From: Drosophila miranda
Taxonomy: Eukaryota; Arthropoda; Insecta; Diptera; Drosophilidae
Length of the DNA: 64,000 nt
Direction: 5' to 3'
Assembly (NCBI RefSeq): GCF_003369915.1
Contig: NC_046675.1
Span: forward strand, 9,424,001 to 9,488,000
Of this stretch, positions 24,880-38,129 are shown one piece after another; position 1 is the first letter of the stretch; every line of letters begins with the position of its first letter. The notes below the pieces were generated by a model. That model saw only the letters and a program-made list of their open reading frames with translations. It had not been told where the DNA came from and ran no database searches. Both the position numbers and the translations under genes were made by a program.

Positions 24880-26281
24880 ATGAAGGGTCGTCGCCGTCTG
24901 CTGGCCGCAGCTCGTCCGTATCTGCAGATATTCTCCGTGTTCGCGCTGACGCCTCCGCCCAACTTCTTTGACAGGACCACAAATAGGCGTCTGAGGCGGT
25001 TCTTGATTGTGGGATATGGAGTTTATTCGCTGTTTTTCCTTGGGATTCTCATATGTATGTCGTATGTGAATGTGTTGGCCTTGAACGCGGAAATCGAACA
25101 GTTCAAGCTGGAAGATTTTACCAGAGCCATGGGCAGAGTGCAGAAGGTTGTGCTCGCCTCCATGGGCATTGTCATTCATCTGAACATGCTCCTGAACTAC
25201 CGTCGACTGGGCCACATTTATGAGGATATTGCAGATCTGGAAATGGAGATTGATGATGCCTCCCAGTGCTTTGGCGGACAGCCGGGGCATAACAGTTTTC
25301 GCTACCGTTTGGCCACCAATTGTGGCCTGTGGCTCGTCGCGCTGGTCGGTTTGATGCCCCGATTCACTATTGAGGCCATGGGTCCGTTTGTGTCCTGGCC
25401 CAGCAAAATTCTCTCTGAGCTGGTACTAATAATGTTGCAGCTGAAGTGCCTGGAGTATTGCGTGTTCGTGGTGATGGTTTATGAGCTGGTGCTCCGCCTG
25501 CGTCACACTCTGAGGCAGCTGCAGGTGGAGCTGGCCGACTGCAATCAGCGCGACATGCTGCAGGCTCTGTGCGTGGCTTTGCGACGCAATCAGCAGCTAC
25601 TCGGCCGTGTCTGGCGATTGGTGGGCGAACTGGAGAAGTACTTTACGCTGCCCATGATGTTTTTGTTCCTGTTCAACGGTCTTACCATTCTGCACGTAGT
25701 TAACTGGGCTTATATCAACCAATTCAATCCGGCTGATTGCTGTCGCTACGGTAAGTCTCTCTCTTAAGTATCTACTAAATTCCTTCAGCTGAAAATCTGT
25801 CGTTTCTATAGTGAGACTCGGCAACTGTGTTCTGCTGCTGATCAATCCTCTAGTGGCCTGCTATCTCAGCCAGCGTTGCGTCAATGCCGTGAGTATTTAT
25901 AATTAAATTTCCACCTGAACCGAACCTCATCTCTCAATCCCTTTCAGTACAATAGTTTTCCACGCATTCTCCATCAGATTCGTTGCCTGTCTGTGGCAAA
26001 CAATTTTCCCGTACTATCCATGGGCCTGCGGGAATACTGCCTGCAGCTGCAACACCTCCGACTGCTCTTTACCTGCGGAGGTTTCTTCGATATCAATCTG
26101 AAGAACTTTGGCGGGGTACTACATTGGATATATAACGTTGTTTAGAGCTTCCTTCTTAACAATTATTTTTCAGCTGATTGTCACCATTCTGGGTTATACA
26201 ATAATTCTTGTGCAATTCAAATTTCAGGCCGTGGCGGAGGAAAAAGGTCGCTTCGATCTCAATAATAGCAAAAGCTTTTAA
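24880..26281 (+). CDS. Gr98a: Gustatory receptor 98a orthologue
   Basis: Four coding exons: 24880-25750, 25812-25888, 25948-26115 and 26174-26281, giving 407 residues. The protein is a seven-transmembrane insect chemoreceptor of the gustatory receptor family, an odorant-receptor-related ion channel at the dendrite membrane of taste neurons; its ligand is not known. It aligns along its length with melanogaster Gr98a. Landmarks are ARPYLQIFSVFALTPPP near the N terminus, LNMLLNYRRLGHIYEDIADL in the middle, LTILHVVNWA before the first intron, and the C-terminal signature LLFTCGGFFDIN (about 355-366) followed by a last membrane segment GLIVTILGYTIILVQFKFQ. I chose the ATG at 24880 because family similarity begins there. 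The frame is also open upstream, with another ATG at 24814, so a slightly longer form is possible. No frameshift is seen. The gene is tail-to-tail with Klp98A. Confidence 0.9.
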
Positions 26282-26383
26282 GCTTCAAATACTATGTAGA
26301 TTACATGTCATGTACGTGTGCATGTACTTTACATTGCATCTACATGTGTATGTAAAATGAACAAAAAAATACGCGTATTATTA

Positions 26384-26389
26384 ATTAAA
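26384..26389 (+). other. Candidate polyadenylation signal of Gr98a
   Basis: ATTAAA about 100 bases after the stop at 26281, the nearest accepted hexamer variant seen. Confidence 0.4.
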
Positions 26390-27295
26390 ACAATATTTAA
26401 ACACTTTTTGTTGTGTATAATTACGTATATTGTGTATATTTTTGGGCCAGCACACCCGCACACCTACTGTCATCGGTAAATCGGGATTGGCCTGCCCGAG
26501 AGAGGGGATTTACGCTATTATTGTTTCACTTATTGCAATCATCATAATATCATAAATCGTGTGTATATAAAGTATTGTATCTAAACGCGTTTCCTTACAT
26601 TGAACATTTCATGTTTGTTTCATCATTTTCCAGAAGTTGTACTCATAATTAATTTACTAAATAATTGCGACAATCATCAACTTAAGTGTAAATGCTCTTA
26701 CATGCTAAATCGTATAACCTACTGCCAAATATCTGCCCACCTAGACCCGTCTACAGTGCTCCTGTTTATACATTTATCTTAAGCCTAAGTAGATTGTAGA
26801 GTTTGTCAGTTGTTGGATTTGTGTTCGCTTGGATACACGATACAGATTCAGTTACAGATTCAGTGTTGATAACTTTCAATTGATATAATCACAGACTTAA
26901 TAACTGGAATAACTTTCGGAAGTATTTGTATATTTAACTATCGTTTGAGGAATAATTAACTAATTAAAATGCGCCAGCAAAACAGTGCTTGGGCCAAAAT
27001 CGAAATACATACCAACCTGCCATACCATACCATTCCAAACCAATCTAAACAATTCTCAACGTGACATTTTAACAGACATATTTTTGCACTTAGTTCTAGT
27101 AATTATCTCAGTGATTGCAACACATTGCCACTGGCAGTTACAGTTTTAGAGTTTTAGAGTTTCAAGTGTGTGTGTGTGTGTTTAATATAAAGCTCCATTA
27201 CAGTTACAGTTCATAATAATAACGATTGGTATATATGTATAAAAAAAAGTGGTTGAAAGGACACTGGTGGTCTTACAATTCTAAGGACTTACACA
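26390..27295. other. AT-rich spacer between convergent Gr98a and Klp98A
   Basis: AT-rich with several TATA-like words and a short GT run near 27166-27181. It probably carries the 3' ends of both genes. No coding content was seen. Confidence 0.5.
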
Positions 27296-27301
27296 TTTAT
27301 T
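27296..27301 (-). other. Candidate polyadenylation signal of Klp98A
   Basis: AATAAA on the minus strand about 150 bases past the Klp98A stop at 27454. Further copies downstream are possible. Confidence 0.4.
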
Positions 27302-27453
27302 TCGCTCTTTTCTATAATTACTCTATTTAGTACATACTTGGGAGATAGCTACTCAAAACAGGTCCATGTTGTCGTTCATATAGCTTAACAGGTAGAACAA
27401 ATAAATAAAAACACACACTGTAGGCAGGAGATAATTCAGCAGTAGGTTAACTA

Positions 27454-30400
27454 TTATCCCGTCCCATGCTTCCCGTTCTCGAACAGGCCCTTCTTGAAAA
27501 AAGACGACAGCTGGACGAGAGAGGCCCGCGTGAGGCCCGGTCCCCCAGGTCCCTCATATATCGGGCATTGTGGTATCTTCGAGCAGACCACAAAAAGCCG
27601 ACGTAAGTAGAGCTCCAAAAGGCGTCGACGATGCTTGGCTACTGGCTCGCTGTTCGACGCAAAGAGCTCACGGCGTGGAAATGGTAATGCAGAGATCTAC
27701 AGTGGACACAACGAATAATATAAGTAAATTGTATGCCTGTTCCCGTTGTGATACGCTACCTTGGCTCCATAGCAGTGCTTCATGCATAAATGCAGCTCCC
27801 GGAAGCGACTGTAGCGTCGAAGAATGTTCAGTTTTCCATCGGGCAGGGCGATACGCACCTCGTACTCGTAGTGCGTCTGCTTGCCAGCTCCACGCATCAC
27901 AAAGGAGGGTATCGTTATGAAGTGATCGCCGTCAGCCGCTGAATGGGAGAGACAGAAGAGCACATTGAAGTCCAAAGTCCATGGAAGAGACAGACTTTGC
28001 TACTTACGAAACTCCCGCATAGATGGGCAGGATCTTGTCATGCTGGGTGGATAGATTTGCGATGTGGACTCCTCCATGCTGGTGGGACTCATCACACTCG
28101 ATCGCATAATGGAGCTCGCCAGCTCGTACTGTCGCTCCATTCCGGCCCGCTCGTCGGCACAGCACTGGGCGTGCGCCTCCAAGTCCTGCACGCTCTGGAG
28201 CATTTCCTGCTCCATTTGAATGTAGCGTCTCTGCAGATCCTGCAGATTTGCAATTTGCTCATCCAACTGGGTCTTGTTCAGGTCCGTTTCGAGGTTCTTC
28301 ATGATCAATGCCTTCTGGGCGGCAATCTTGCGGCGCAGCGAGTGTAGCGGACAATAGGGACGCGAGATATCCGAGTGCCGGCCTAGTTCACAGGAGGAGC
28401 AGGAGCCCGTATCCTCGTCACTGGTGCGCACGCTCTGCTTATAATTGTTGAAGTGTCCATTCTGGAGCAGCGCCTGTGTTCGGCTGTCCAGGCACACGCC
28501 ACTGTCGCTCATAATAGCCTGCGAGCTGGGCGTTCCACTGGGTGCACCACCTCCAGTGCTGACACTGCCACTGCCACTACCGCTGCTTGGGCCGGCAGTG
28601 CAGGTGCGTGAGGCATCTTCGCTGCTGCCTGAAATGTCGTCATCCTTGCGCGTGTCTTCCGCCTCATCCTCTGCCTCGCAGGAGCAGTTGCTGAGCGGCG
28701 TCTGTTGGCCCTCCGTGATGGTGGGCGATGAGACAAGCGAGAAATTGGATTGGGCGGTATGGAAGGTATCACAGGTCTCATAAGTGTCCGATTTGGACAC
28801 ATCGTCTGCTTCGTTTGTGCTGGTCGAGGTGGACATGGACAAGGACTTGTTGCTGAGCTGCAGTTTCATTGTCTGCTTCCTGGCACGCATCGCCTGCGCC
28901 TCGGCCTCGCTCTCGGCGCGTTCCAGACGCAGTCGTTCCAATTGAGCTTGGATCTCCAGCATGGTCTCATCCACTTTGGCTATCTTGCTGGTGCTGGCAT
29001 TGAGAATGCGCTCCTTTTCGGCTATCTCCTCATCCAGTTTACGAATTTCCTCATTCTGTAAAGGGGTTCAATGATTCATATACATTTAGGGGGGTTTTTC
29101 AAAGTGGGCCTTACATTTCTGCGAACAGTGTCCTTAATAAATTGAGCGGCAAACAGATCCAACGAATCAGAGACCTGCAACAGCAGCTCGTCATTCAGAG
29201 GAGTGCCTTCCTCGATCTTCATGCCCATCTATAAAACATTTATATTAATATTTTTGGTTGGACACTTAAGGTGTTTCTTTTTCTACGACTAACTACTGTA
29301 GGTCAAGGCAAACGAGTTCTAAAACAAAAACAAAGAACAAACCTCATCCAGTTTGCCACAATCTTGCAGTTCCTGCAATTCTTTCGCTACATACTCGGAG
29401 AAATCGCGTTTCTTAGAGTCGAGCTGCGTCTGAAACGCTGAAATTTGTCTACACACAATGTCGATCTAAAACGAAAATGGAACGAACGGAAAAATCATAA
29501 GGAACAAAAGCCAGAACATAGGAAATGATAAGTACAGAAAGAGAGAGAGAGAAAAGAGACGGCAGCCAGAGATAGACAGGCACATAACAAGCACGCAAAA
29601 GATCAATCCATTCAGATTGCATGCAACAGTAAGGATCCGGGAGACGCACCTGAACCTTCTCGTTGGTCTTCTCCCACAGCAGCATATCCTTGCGGGCAAC
29701 CAGCTCCTGTTCGCGACAATTCAGTAGCTGCAAGCCATCCATCTCCTCCTGCTCCAGGCGTATCAGTTCCTCTGTCAGCTTCCTCACCTTCGTCTTGTAT
29801 TGGTCGTGCATCTGAACGCGTTCCTATGAGAACAGAATGGGTTATCACCTTCTCTTGGCTTCACTGCATTCGCCCCATCCACCTACCACATTCAGCTGCT
29901 TCAAGGCATTCTCGATGGTGTCGAGAATCTTACGATTCTCATCCTGCAACTCTGGATCGTCCCGCGACATGGGACGCTGAGGATAATACTGCCGTTCGGG
30001 GCGCTTATAGGGCGATGCCCCATCCTCGTCCGAATAAATGCTGCACGTGAGCAGGTTCTCCTTCGACGACGTGATCAGCGACAGTCGCGACATGTCCAGC
30101 TGCGAACGACTTAAGTCCTTGCGCAGCTTGGCCGCCTCCGCGGGATTGTTGAAGCGAAAGATGTTCGTGCGTCCCAGCAGTATGATGTCGCCCTGCGAGA
30201 TCTGCTTGGGTTCGTCAATCAAATGGGCGTTCACCCAGCACTGGGCCAGGGGCCAGGGATGCAGCGTAACCACGCCGCCCTTCAGCACGATACTGCAATG
30301 CTGGGCCCGGATTCCATCGCCCGCCAGCTCGATATCCTGCGACAGCTCCGCCTCCTCGGTGCCAATGCGCGTCTCTCCCTCTTTGAGGCTGTACAGGGTC

Positions 30401-33400
30401 ACGCCGGTGGTCACATCGTTGTGGATGCCAATCAGATGCGGCATCTCTGAGTCGAGGACCACGCCCACACCGGACTTACGCAGACCCAGGCTCTTTTGCT
30501 CCTGCAGAATCGACTGGGCCACCTTCCATTTCTCCGTCCACTCTTCGGTGAGCACTTTCTCCTGTGCCTCCTTCTTCTGGAGATCGGCCAATACTTTGAG
30601 AGACGGCTGCAATGATTGCTAGAACAAAAGAGTAATCAGAACCAATCGGAAACATCCTGCCGTCCTCTGACTTCTGACTTACTGTGTCACCCGTTAGCAT
30701 GGACTTGAGCTTGTTGATCTCCTCCCTGAGCTCTCGAATCAGCTTCACATTGGAATCCTCATTGACTGTGGGCTTGTTGATGATGTTCTTCGCTCGATTG
30801 GCGTACCGCAGTGTGCTCAGGGTCTCGCTGTAGTTGCAGTCCGCTGGGGACAGGGCTGCAATCATGATTGTCTTGCTGTTGCCACCCAAACTGTCCTTCA
30901 GGAGCCACGTGAGAATGGAGTCGCGATAGGGTATGTACAGCACCCGCTTGCTGGCACTGTTCGGGGTTGTGGCCAACGTCGAGTTGTTGTGTGCGGCGCT
31001 CGTCTGCTCCGCCAACGCGGATATGACGCTGCCCAGCGTCACCAGGGACTTGTTGATGTGCGCCCCCTCCTTCAGGCGCTGACCCGTCGCACCCGTTGCA
31101 TTGGCACGCTCACTAAATACCAAATAAAGAAGGGGGAGAGGAGAGTCATTGCGCTTTCTAGAGCTTCATGCTCCGCTTACGCACCTGCCCGCCAGATCGA
31201 CCAAATGGATCTTCGAGACTGTCTCGCTTGGCATGTCATTCATGAAGACCGCCTGCACAAATGTGATCGTGAAGATGGCGTGACTGCGACTGCTCGTGTC
31301 GTTCATGTTTGTGCTGGCCGTGGTGCGTTGCGCATTCCCTCGAGCAATGCATTCCTGCAAGGGACGTACATAATGAGTATAATTAAAAGATCCACTCAAG
31401 ATTCACTCACCTGAATCTCATCGAAATCGGACACCGCATGCTGCGACAGATTCTCCACGTAGGGGCCCAGACTCCGATGCTCGCGCACTCTCAGCCCATG
31501 CCCGGTGCTCTGTGCCGCCAGCAGATCCTTCACCCGCTCGTTGTAGATCTCCAGGTAGCTGGCATGCGTGCGATAGCCCGTGCCCGATTCCTGGCCCACG
31601 CGCATGCGATTGAACAGCTCCTCGCAGATGCGCGGTATCAGTCCCGGGTTGTTCGGCGTGCCCATCATCGTGAAGGTTTTGCCCGAGCCCGTCTGTCCGT
31701 AGGCGAACACACATGCATTGTAGCCTGCAAGAAGCAAATGTTAAAAGGTTACCACCCATTCATTCGAGCGTGTCCATGGGAATGGCACATTCCCACTCTG
31801 TCAGCGCATGTCAGTGGAGAAGCTCTGTTGCAAGCGGAGGGATCATTCACACGCAATGTCTGCTCTTTTGCTCAATGGCAGCAAAGACCTCAGCTCTAGA
31901 GAGTATTGATCTTCCAGACAGATCGATTATGGGGTCTCTGCTGCAACTGGAAATTGCTGGAATGAACTTGAACAAGGTGGAAATGGCAGATAAGCTGATT
32001 TTCCACTTTTTGTGACTGTGAGATTTGAATTATCTGCACTGACACTGATCCCATTAAAGTTTAGGGTCAACCCCCAAGCATTCTTCTATCTATAGCAGAC
32101 GCTGCTAGTCTCAAGGATAATTATCCACTTAATAGTGTTTTTTGTGAGTTCGCGGCACCATAAATGGCATTGTTGATGTCATAATACTGATGATTCACCG
32201 TCAAAGATGTTGCATTCAAAAAGTCGTGACGAAATCTCTGGCGCCTAGGCGCCCCCCCGCTTGCGGCATCAAGTGTCCGTCAACAGGGAGTCGAGAAAAA
32301 CAGAAAGTGGAATGGCGTGGCGTGGCGCCCCGTGGAGTGGGGGATAGACAGACATATCACGCCCACTGGGCGGTTAACAGAAGTGCGCTCAGGCAGGTGT
32401 GTAAGATTAGCTTTTCCATCGTGTCATCTGAGACCGCACAAGTGGCGCAACAACAACTGGCCATCTGTCCAGCGTTTAGGCAGGCAGTCCCCTCGTTCCA
32501 CATGGCGGAGACTTCGAGACGAGTCATCGGAGGCAGTGGGACGCCACTTGCAGTTTATGCAGTTTGTTTATGGCTTGTTTTCCTAACTGCATAATTCATT
32601 CAAATGTTTGTCATTCCCATGCCCCATTCCCCAGTCCCCATGCCCCATCCACTTCCCTGTTGGCCAATCTTCGGCCTCTGCTTGTAATTCAATATTGAAA
32701 GCGTGCCAAACAGCAGACGCCAGGCAGCCGACATTCAAGCAGCCGACAGCTGTTCCATTTCGCTTGCCATTTTCCGTTTCTGTTGTGGGCGAAAGTTTTT
32801 GTTTTTTGTTTCTGTTTTTGTTTTAGTTTTAGTTTTATTTGTTGCTTAGTTTCGTTACCCTTGAAGCCATTTCCTGCTGAATAAAACGTGCCTTTTCTTC
32901 TGAATTTCTTTTGATTTTCTTTGGCTTAAACCATAACAAAGGAGTTGCTCATAGTCTTTGGAAGGGTATCCAAAGAGTCTGCCTTCCTTTGCAGGTTTGC
33001 AATGAAATAATAAATTAGTTTTTGCTCAAGTGAAAGCGCGTTAAAAAAAGCTACGCATTAATTGCAGGGAAAATCTTTGCCAGGCACGTGACACCCAGGC
33101 ACCGAATCCCACCTCCGGCGGTGGCCATCAATCGATCAAATCTAGCCCCCAAGGCCGCCAGAGGGGCGCCCAGCCTGATGACTCCTCCTCCACCACTCGA
33201 GTGGCATCCAGCCGGCAGCCGGAAATTTGCATGATTATTCAAAGCGGCGCATACAGATTCATTCGAGTCGAAGTTTGGTCTTGGGTTGTGTGTACAGTGG
33301 AGCTCCTATTTTTAGACCCAAATGTTGTTTACAATAAGGAACATTTTGGGGGAAACCATCCCCCTCCCCCTCCCCCTCCCCACCTTCAGCCATGGCAAAG

Positions 33401-36400
33401 CCAATAAGCAGACGCACAAAGAAAATGTAAACAAAACCGTAAGTGCAGGCAAACAGAAAAGCGAAAAAAGAGAAAACTCTCGGCTGTTGTGGGTGTCTCT
33501 GTGTGTGGCTAATGGGAAAAATCTAGCTGTCATGTGGCACAGACCCCGTGAAAACGGGGGGCAATTAGTTGGGCGGAGGTTAATGCGTCACGGGACAGAC
33601 AACCATCCAAATGGGGTGCGGGGTGCCATCGCGGGGTGGAGCGTCTCTCACCTTCGTAGGCACAATCGACCACATCGTTGCCGAGATCGCTGTACACCTG
33701 CTCCTGGGTGGCAAAGTGCGGATCCTCTGCATCGAACGACCAATACGAGTAGTCGAAGGTGAAGTCATGATGATTGTCCCGTCCGGCATCGCGGATCGAC
33801 TGCAGCCGGGGCTTCATCAGGCGCGTCTTCTTGCCCTCCATCTCCATGATGAGCTGTGCGTCCATGTCATTCTCGCTGCAACAAAGAAAGAGAGATGAGC
33901 GGATGACATTTTCATTTATTATCTGTTTGAAATAATTGGCGGCCTTGGTTGTTGCGATTTTATATAACTTTCCGACCGGCTCCCTGCCTTCACTTCCATC
34001 TCCCCATTTTAACGACTTTCCGTGTCGGAATAAAGCTATTTTTACTTCAACAAAAAACAACAGCAGCTCATAAATATTCCTATTAACGATTTTTGCATGC
34101 CCTAAACAAATTCCCACCCCTTTCTGCCACCCGTTGGAGGTGCCCTGCCCTGCCCTGCCCTGCCCTGCCCTGCCATGCAAACCAATTGACATATTCCACT
34201 GGCAGTGGCACAAGCAGCTCCAAATACAGTCTAGAGCGCTGGAGCTCTGGAGCTCTGTGATCGGGCGACAGCTACAAATTATAAATGAAAATCCGGTTTG
34301 CAGGGCATAATAAAATGCTGGAAAACTTGATTGCAACATCAAAAGGAAAAGCGACGCAAATGAAAGAGACGGAAAAACAAGGCATAGAACATTTCGTTCG
34401 TTCCAAGATGGAGGGGAAACGGGCAAAGCGGAGAAACGGGGAAACGGGGAACCGGTTGACTTGAGTTCATAGGGGCACCCCCACACACACAGATGCATGG
34501 TATATACTCGAGTATTCAAGAAAATAAACAGAAGAGCCATCATCCGCGATGCCACACAAACAATTCAATGGAATGATAGCCAGAGAGCATTCTGCTGCCT
34601 CTTCAGAACTCTATTCTATCATAGGGGTCATATCTATCAGAAATAAGAGAGGAAACCCTATTGGAAAAGAGAGACTCGAAAAAAGTATACGATTTCTAGT
34701 ATATATGTAGATCCAATTGTCCCAAGCCCTTTTTCTATGGCATCTCGACTAGAATTTGTTAGAGTATGATCCCAGAAGTTTTCTACAATTATTCTAGTAT
34801 TATTTTAGTATTATTCTTGTATTATTGCAGTATTATTCTATTATTATTTTAGTATTCCTTTTGGTACCACTTGAATGTCCTCTAGGAGCTTTCTGGTATC
34901 AATATCCCAGTAGTTTTCTACAATTATTCTAGTATTATTGTAGTATTATTCTTGTATTATTGCAGTATTATTCCAATATAATTTCCTCTAGGAGTTTTCT
35001 GGTATCAATATCCCAGTAGTTTTCTACGTTTATTTCGGTTTTTATTACCCAGAATTTATTAGAATTTTTTTAAGATTTCCTTAGTAAGATTATAGTAGTT
35101 TTTCTAGTAATTTTTTCTAGTATTTTTCTAGGATTATTTGAGTAGTGATCAAGTACGATTCTAGAATGCTTTTTAGTCCTTTGCTAGTATTTTTAGAATT
35201 ATTTATTATTTACAAAATGAATTAAATCATTTAATTCTAAAATTAATAGGCTTTCTAACAAATAGATCTCGTCTCGGCTTTAGAGCTATTTTTGTATCAT
35301 TCTAGTATTTTTTTTTTTTATCAATTTTTTTTGTATCATACTTTTCTGAACATTTGAAGGATGAATTAATTGCTGATAAGCTTACCCAGAAATGGGAATT
35401 ACACAAGTACGTAAAGTAAACAAATACATATTTATATTGGGGACTAGAAAAAGGCATTACTTTATTGTTTGAAAGAAATAATCTCTTTTTCCCCATTTAT
35501 ATTTTTTACTCTCAAGATCATTTATCTTAAGCGGACATCTCTCCAGAGACGTGAGAGTTTTTGCTAGACTTTTTCGTTGTTAATTGCAGAGAAAACCAAA
35601 ATAGCTAGCAGTTGAAAGAAACCCAGGCTGCCAGTCACTTCCGCCTCGAAACGATCCATTTTCCAAAGCAAACATTCCTTCCATTCTCGACCATTACAAG
35701 GGTATTTACGAATCGGTGTAACATTCACTCTCATTCTCTGCAGTCACTGCAATGTCTTGTCCCATTTCAAGCGGCAGTTTTAGGTCATTCCTCTCTTTGC
35801 CCCATAGCGTGGCATGATTGCGCTGCTCCACTTGGCCGTTCTCTGCTCTGCTGTGCTGTGACTATGGCACTTTTCGGTTCTCAGTGCGTTTGAGTGGTTT
35901 TAATTCGTTAATCTTTGGCCTGTTGTTGAGAGCAGACATCCCATCCACAGAGCCAGAGCCAGAGCCAGAGATTACAGGAATGAGAGCTGCTTGAGCGGGA
36001 TTTTGGGTTGTGCATTCGTTCGTACTGACAATTCCGAGAGACGACAGCGTTGATTCATGTCTCAAATTAAACATTCATGCAGCCACTAAAAACGAACAAA
36101 AATTGTTTGTCTGAGCCGTGAGTCATGAGGCATATACAATCCATTATGAGAGAAATATGGGAACTTGTTTTGGTTTCGGATTCGTGCTAAAAATTCGCTC
36201 AAAACTCGTAGATGTGTGTGCGAGTGTTTTTACGAATCAAATTTGGGTGCAATAAACATACTCGTACTTGTAGATAATTATTGTAGGTTTTTCCTTTTTT
36301 TGTTTTTTTTGTTTTGCGAACACTCGGTCGATTCAGTCGGCACTCTTGCATGACTGCGATGGAGGAGAGCCGTGGAAATGTGCCCGTTTGGAGGCTAACC

Positions 36401-37266
36401 AAACACAGATGAACCAATGGAATCCAATGGATGGATCTGGGCAACAGTGGAGTGCTTTGCATAAGTCCACTACTACGATAACGATGATGTCACAACTTCA
36501 AAGCGGAGCCCCCGGCGGGAGTTGCTATTATAATTACAGTTTTTTGTTTGTTTGGTCGGTTTCAGGCACAATTAACACACGAGAGAAAACCTATAAAAAA
36601 ATAGCTTATATTTTGCTTATGTATGTGATGTTTTTGGCGAGTTTTATATCGAATGTGCGAGGAGATGAATGACATCATTACACGGGTTCCTTCCATCTTT
36701 CTTTGTTTGGCAGCAGTTCTCTTTTGTCCTCTCTTTCTGTCTGTCTTTCGCTTTGTACGCAAGTAACTGTGCCAAAAGCAATGACCGCTGCGCCACAGAT
36801 AGACAAGATAAAGACACAACAGCAATAACAGAAAGAGTAAAAAAAGGTAAATGTTCGCTGGCGGTTCGAAGAATTAAAACAACAACAAAAGAGCGGTACT
36901 AGAATGGGGCTTCAGGCAGACAGACAGACACATTGGGCAAGCCCACTTCAGACACGCCATTACAGGCCATTACACGCCATTCTCCCAAGTAATAGTTGGC
37001 TAACCAATAATAAATTCTATGGCAATCCCGTGGCAGTCGACGGCCTTGCAAATCGAAAAGCTGCTCCTATTGAGGGAACTCTAGCCATATGTAAATCTCA
37101 ATTTAATCAGAGGAAATGCAACAGTTCGCCCACGCATTAGGGGGCGTTCTATAAACATCCACTTTATCGCTGGTCTGGACAAACACTCTCTAACACTCTA
37201 CTCTAATCCCGCCGCTTACCGAGTGTTAAAGGGGCGAACCCTCACGGCAACCTTGAGCGATGACAT
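27454..37266 (-). CDS. Klp98A: Kinesin-3 family motor with FHA and PX domains (KIF16B-like)
   Basis: Twelve coding exons on the minus strand: 37266-37220, 33875-33652, 31724-31411, 31354-31185, 31112-30683, 30618-29890, 29823-29650, 29465-29343, 29228-29115, 29055-28008, 27938-27760 and 27696-27454. They sum to 1264 residues, close to melanogaster Klp98A. The protein is a plus-end microtubule motor for early endosomes. Its N terminus [14 protein letters not shown] opens the motor. The P-loop GQTGSGKT is at 100-107, NDTSSRSH is at about 213-220, and DLAGSE is at 248-253. An FHA domain follows at about 455-553, then coiled coils at about 600-1000 with a Ser/Thr-rich insert. A C-terminal PX domain at about 1127-1245 binds PI3P; it includes [10 protein letters not shown]. 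Exon 1 encodes only 15 codons and is separated by a 3.3-kb intron. All motor motifs are intact and all junction phases agree. Confidence 0.96.
34141..34174. repeat. (TGCCC)n pentamer microsatellite
   Basis: Six exact TGCCC units plus a partial one, inside Klp98A intron 1. Confidence 0.95.
34771..35028. repeat. Imperfect tandem duplication in Klp98A intron 1
   Basis: Two tandem units start with CCCAGAAGTTTTCTAC (34771) and CCCAGTAGTTTTCTAC (34906), and a third partial start lies at 35012. Each unit carries internal TATTATTNTAGTATTATTC sub-repeats and ends with CTCTAGGAG, then TTTCTGGTATCAATAT. Unit lengths are about 135 and 106 bases, differing by an internal indel. Confidence 0.9.
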
Positions 37267-38047
37267 TTCGGTGGTGGTTGTTCCTCGGATTCTTGTACTC
37301 CTTTTTTTCCTATTGGATCTGAAGCTATGTGCCGTTCACGGGGGTGGGTGCGCGGTACAGTATATCCAGATTCAGATTTTTGCAGCAGCAGGTTTGTCCA
37401 CTGCCACGAGCCACGTAATTTGAATCGAGTGGGGAGGAGTGTAGCGTTCTTAGGGGGGACTATGCGAAGCACTTCGATAATGATGAACACTTTGTGTATT
37501 TTGTTTCCTTTTCTGTTTTCTCTGGCCTTCTTGGCCTTGTTTTAGTTTGTTTTTCTTTTGCCTTTCTTGTGCACCGACGCACCACCGTTGTGCCTTATGT
37601 CGAGCAGCAGCAGCAGCGCTCCGCTGTCCACGACTTCTTGGCCGTACTTTGCGCGCCTCCGCAGACAACTGCACATAATACTCGTACTAATAATGATGAT
37701 TGTGCGCAATATAATTTCGATTCACTTCCACTGGCACCTTGGGCAGTCATCATTATTTTTTGATTAATTGTTTAGCAGCAGCAGGGAGCAGGCATAAGTA
37801 TCTGCTTGCTGCCTCTGCATTAGATTTCTGTTAAGTTTTGGAGGGGCACGAGCACCACCGCATGAAAATTGCGCTGTAAATGCCTTAACACACATCATTA
37901 AAGGCACACGCGTTAATCGCAGCGCAAAAAACAACGAACCGTGCACTATTTACTTTCTTCACAATCTTTTATCTTCAATCTTCAAATATGCGTTCGCGAT
38001 GTTTTCGTCTTGAAAAATTTTTTTGTACAAATTGTTTTTGTTGGCTA

Positions 38048-38058
38048 CAGTGTGACCG
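38048..38058 (-). promoter_or_regulatory. Core promoter Motif 1 element of Klp98A
   Basis: On the minus strand the sequence reads CGGTCACACTG, an exact match to the Drosophila core promoter Motif 1 consensus YGGTCACACTR, which is bound by M1BP at broadly expressed genes. It lies about 780 bases upstream of the Klp98A ATG and points toward it. This suggests transcription starts close downstream, leaving a 5' UTR of up to about 0.75 kb, possibly spliced. Motif identity is seen directly; the assignment to Klp98A is inference. Confidence 0.7.
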
Positions 38059-38129
38059 CAGAATTTTTGACAAAATATGCCGTCCGACCCTCAGAAATAT
38101 ACCATTGAATTCAAAAAAATATACCGTAA

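Larger units (their letters stand above)
33876..37219 (-). other. Large first intron of Klp98A
   Basis: A 3.34-kb intron with donor GTAAGC and acceptor TTTGTTGCAG on the minus strand. It interrupts the motor domain after Thr-15. It holds a TGCCC pentamer array, an imperfect 106-135 base tandem duplication (34771-35028) and T-rich DNA. No other coding exon is visible inside. Confidence 0.85.

Noticed and set aside
33530..34555. Single 341-residue open frame on the minus strand
   Set aside because: Only 33652-33875 is Klp98A exon 2. The rest is intron sequence that happens to stay open; the strong acceptor at 33876 and the family N terminus at 37220-37266 show the true structure.
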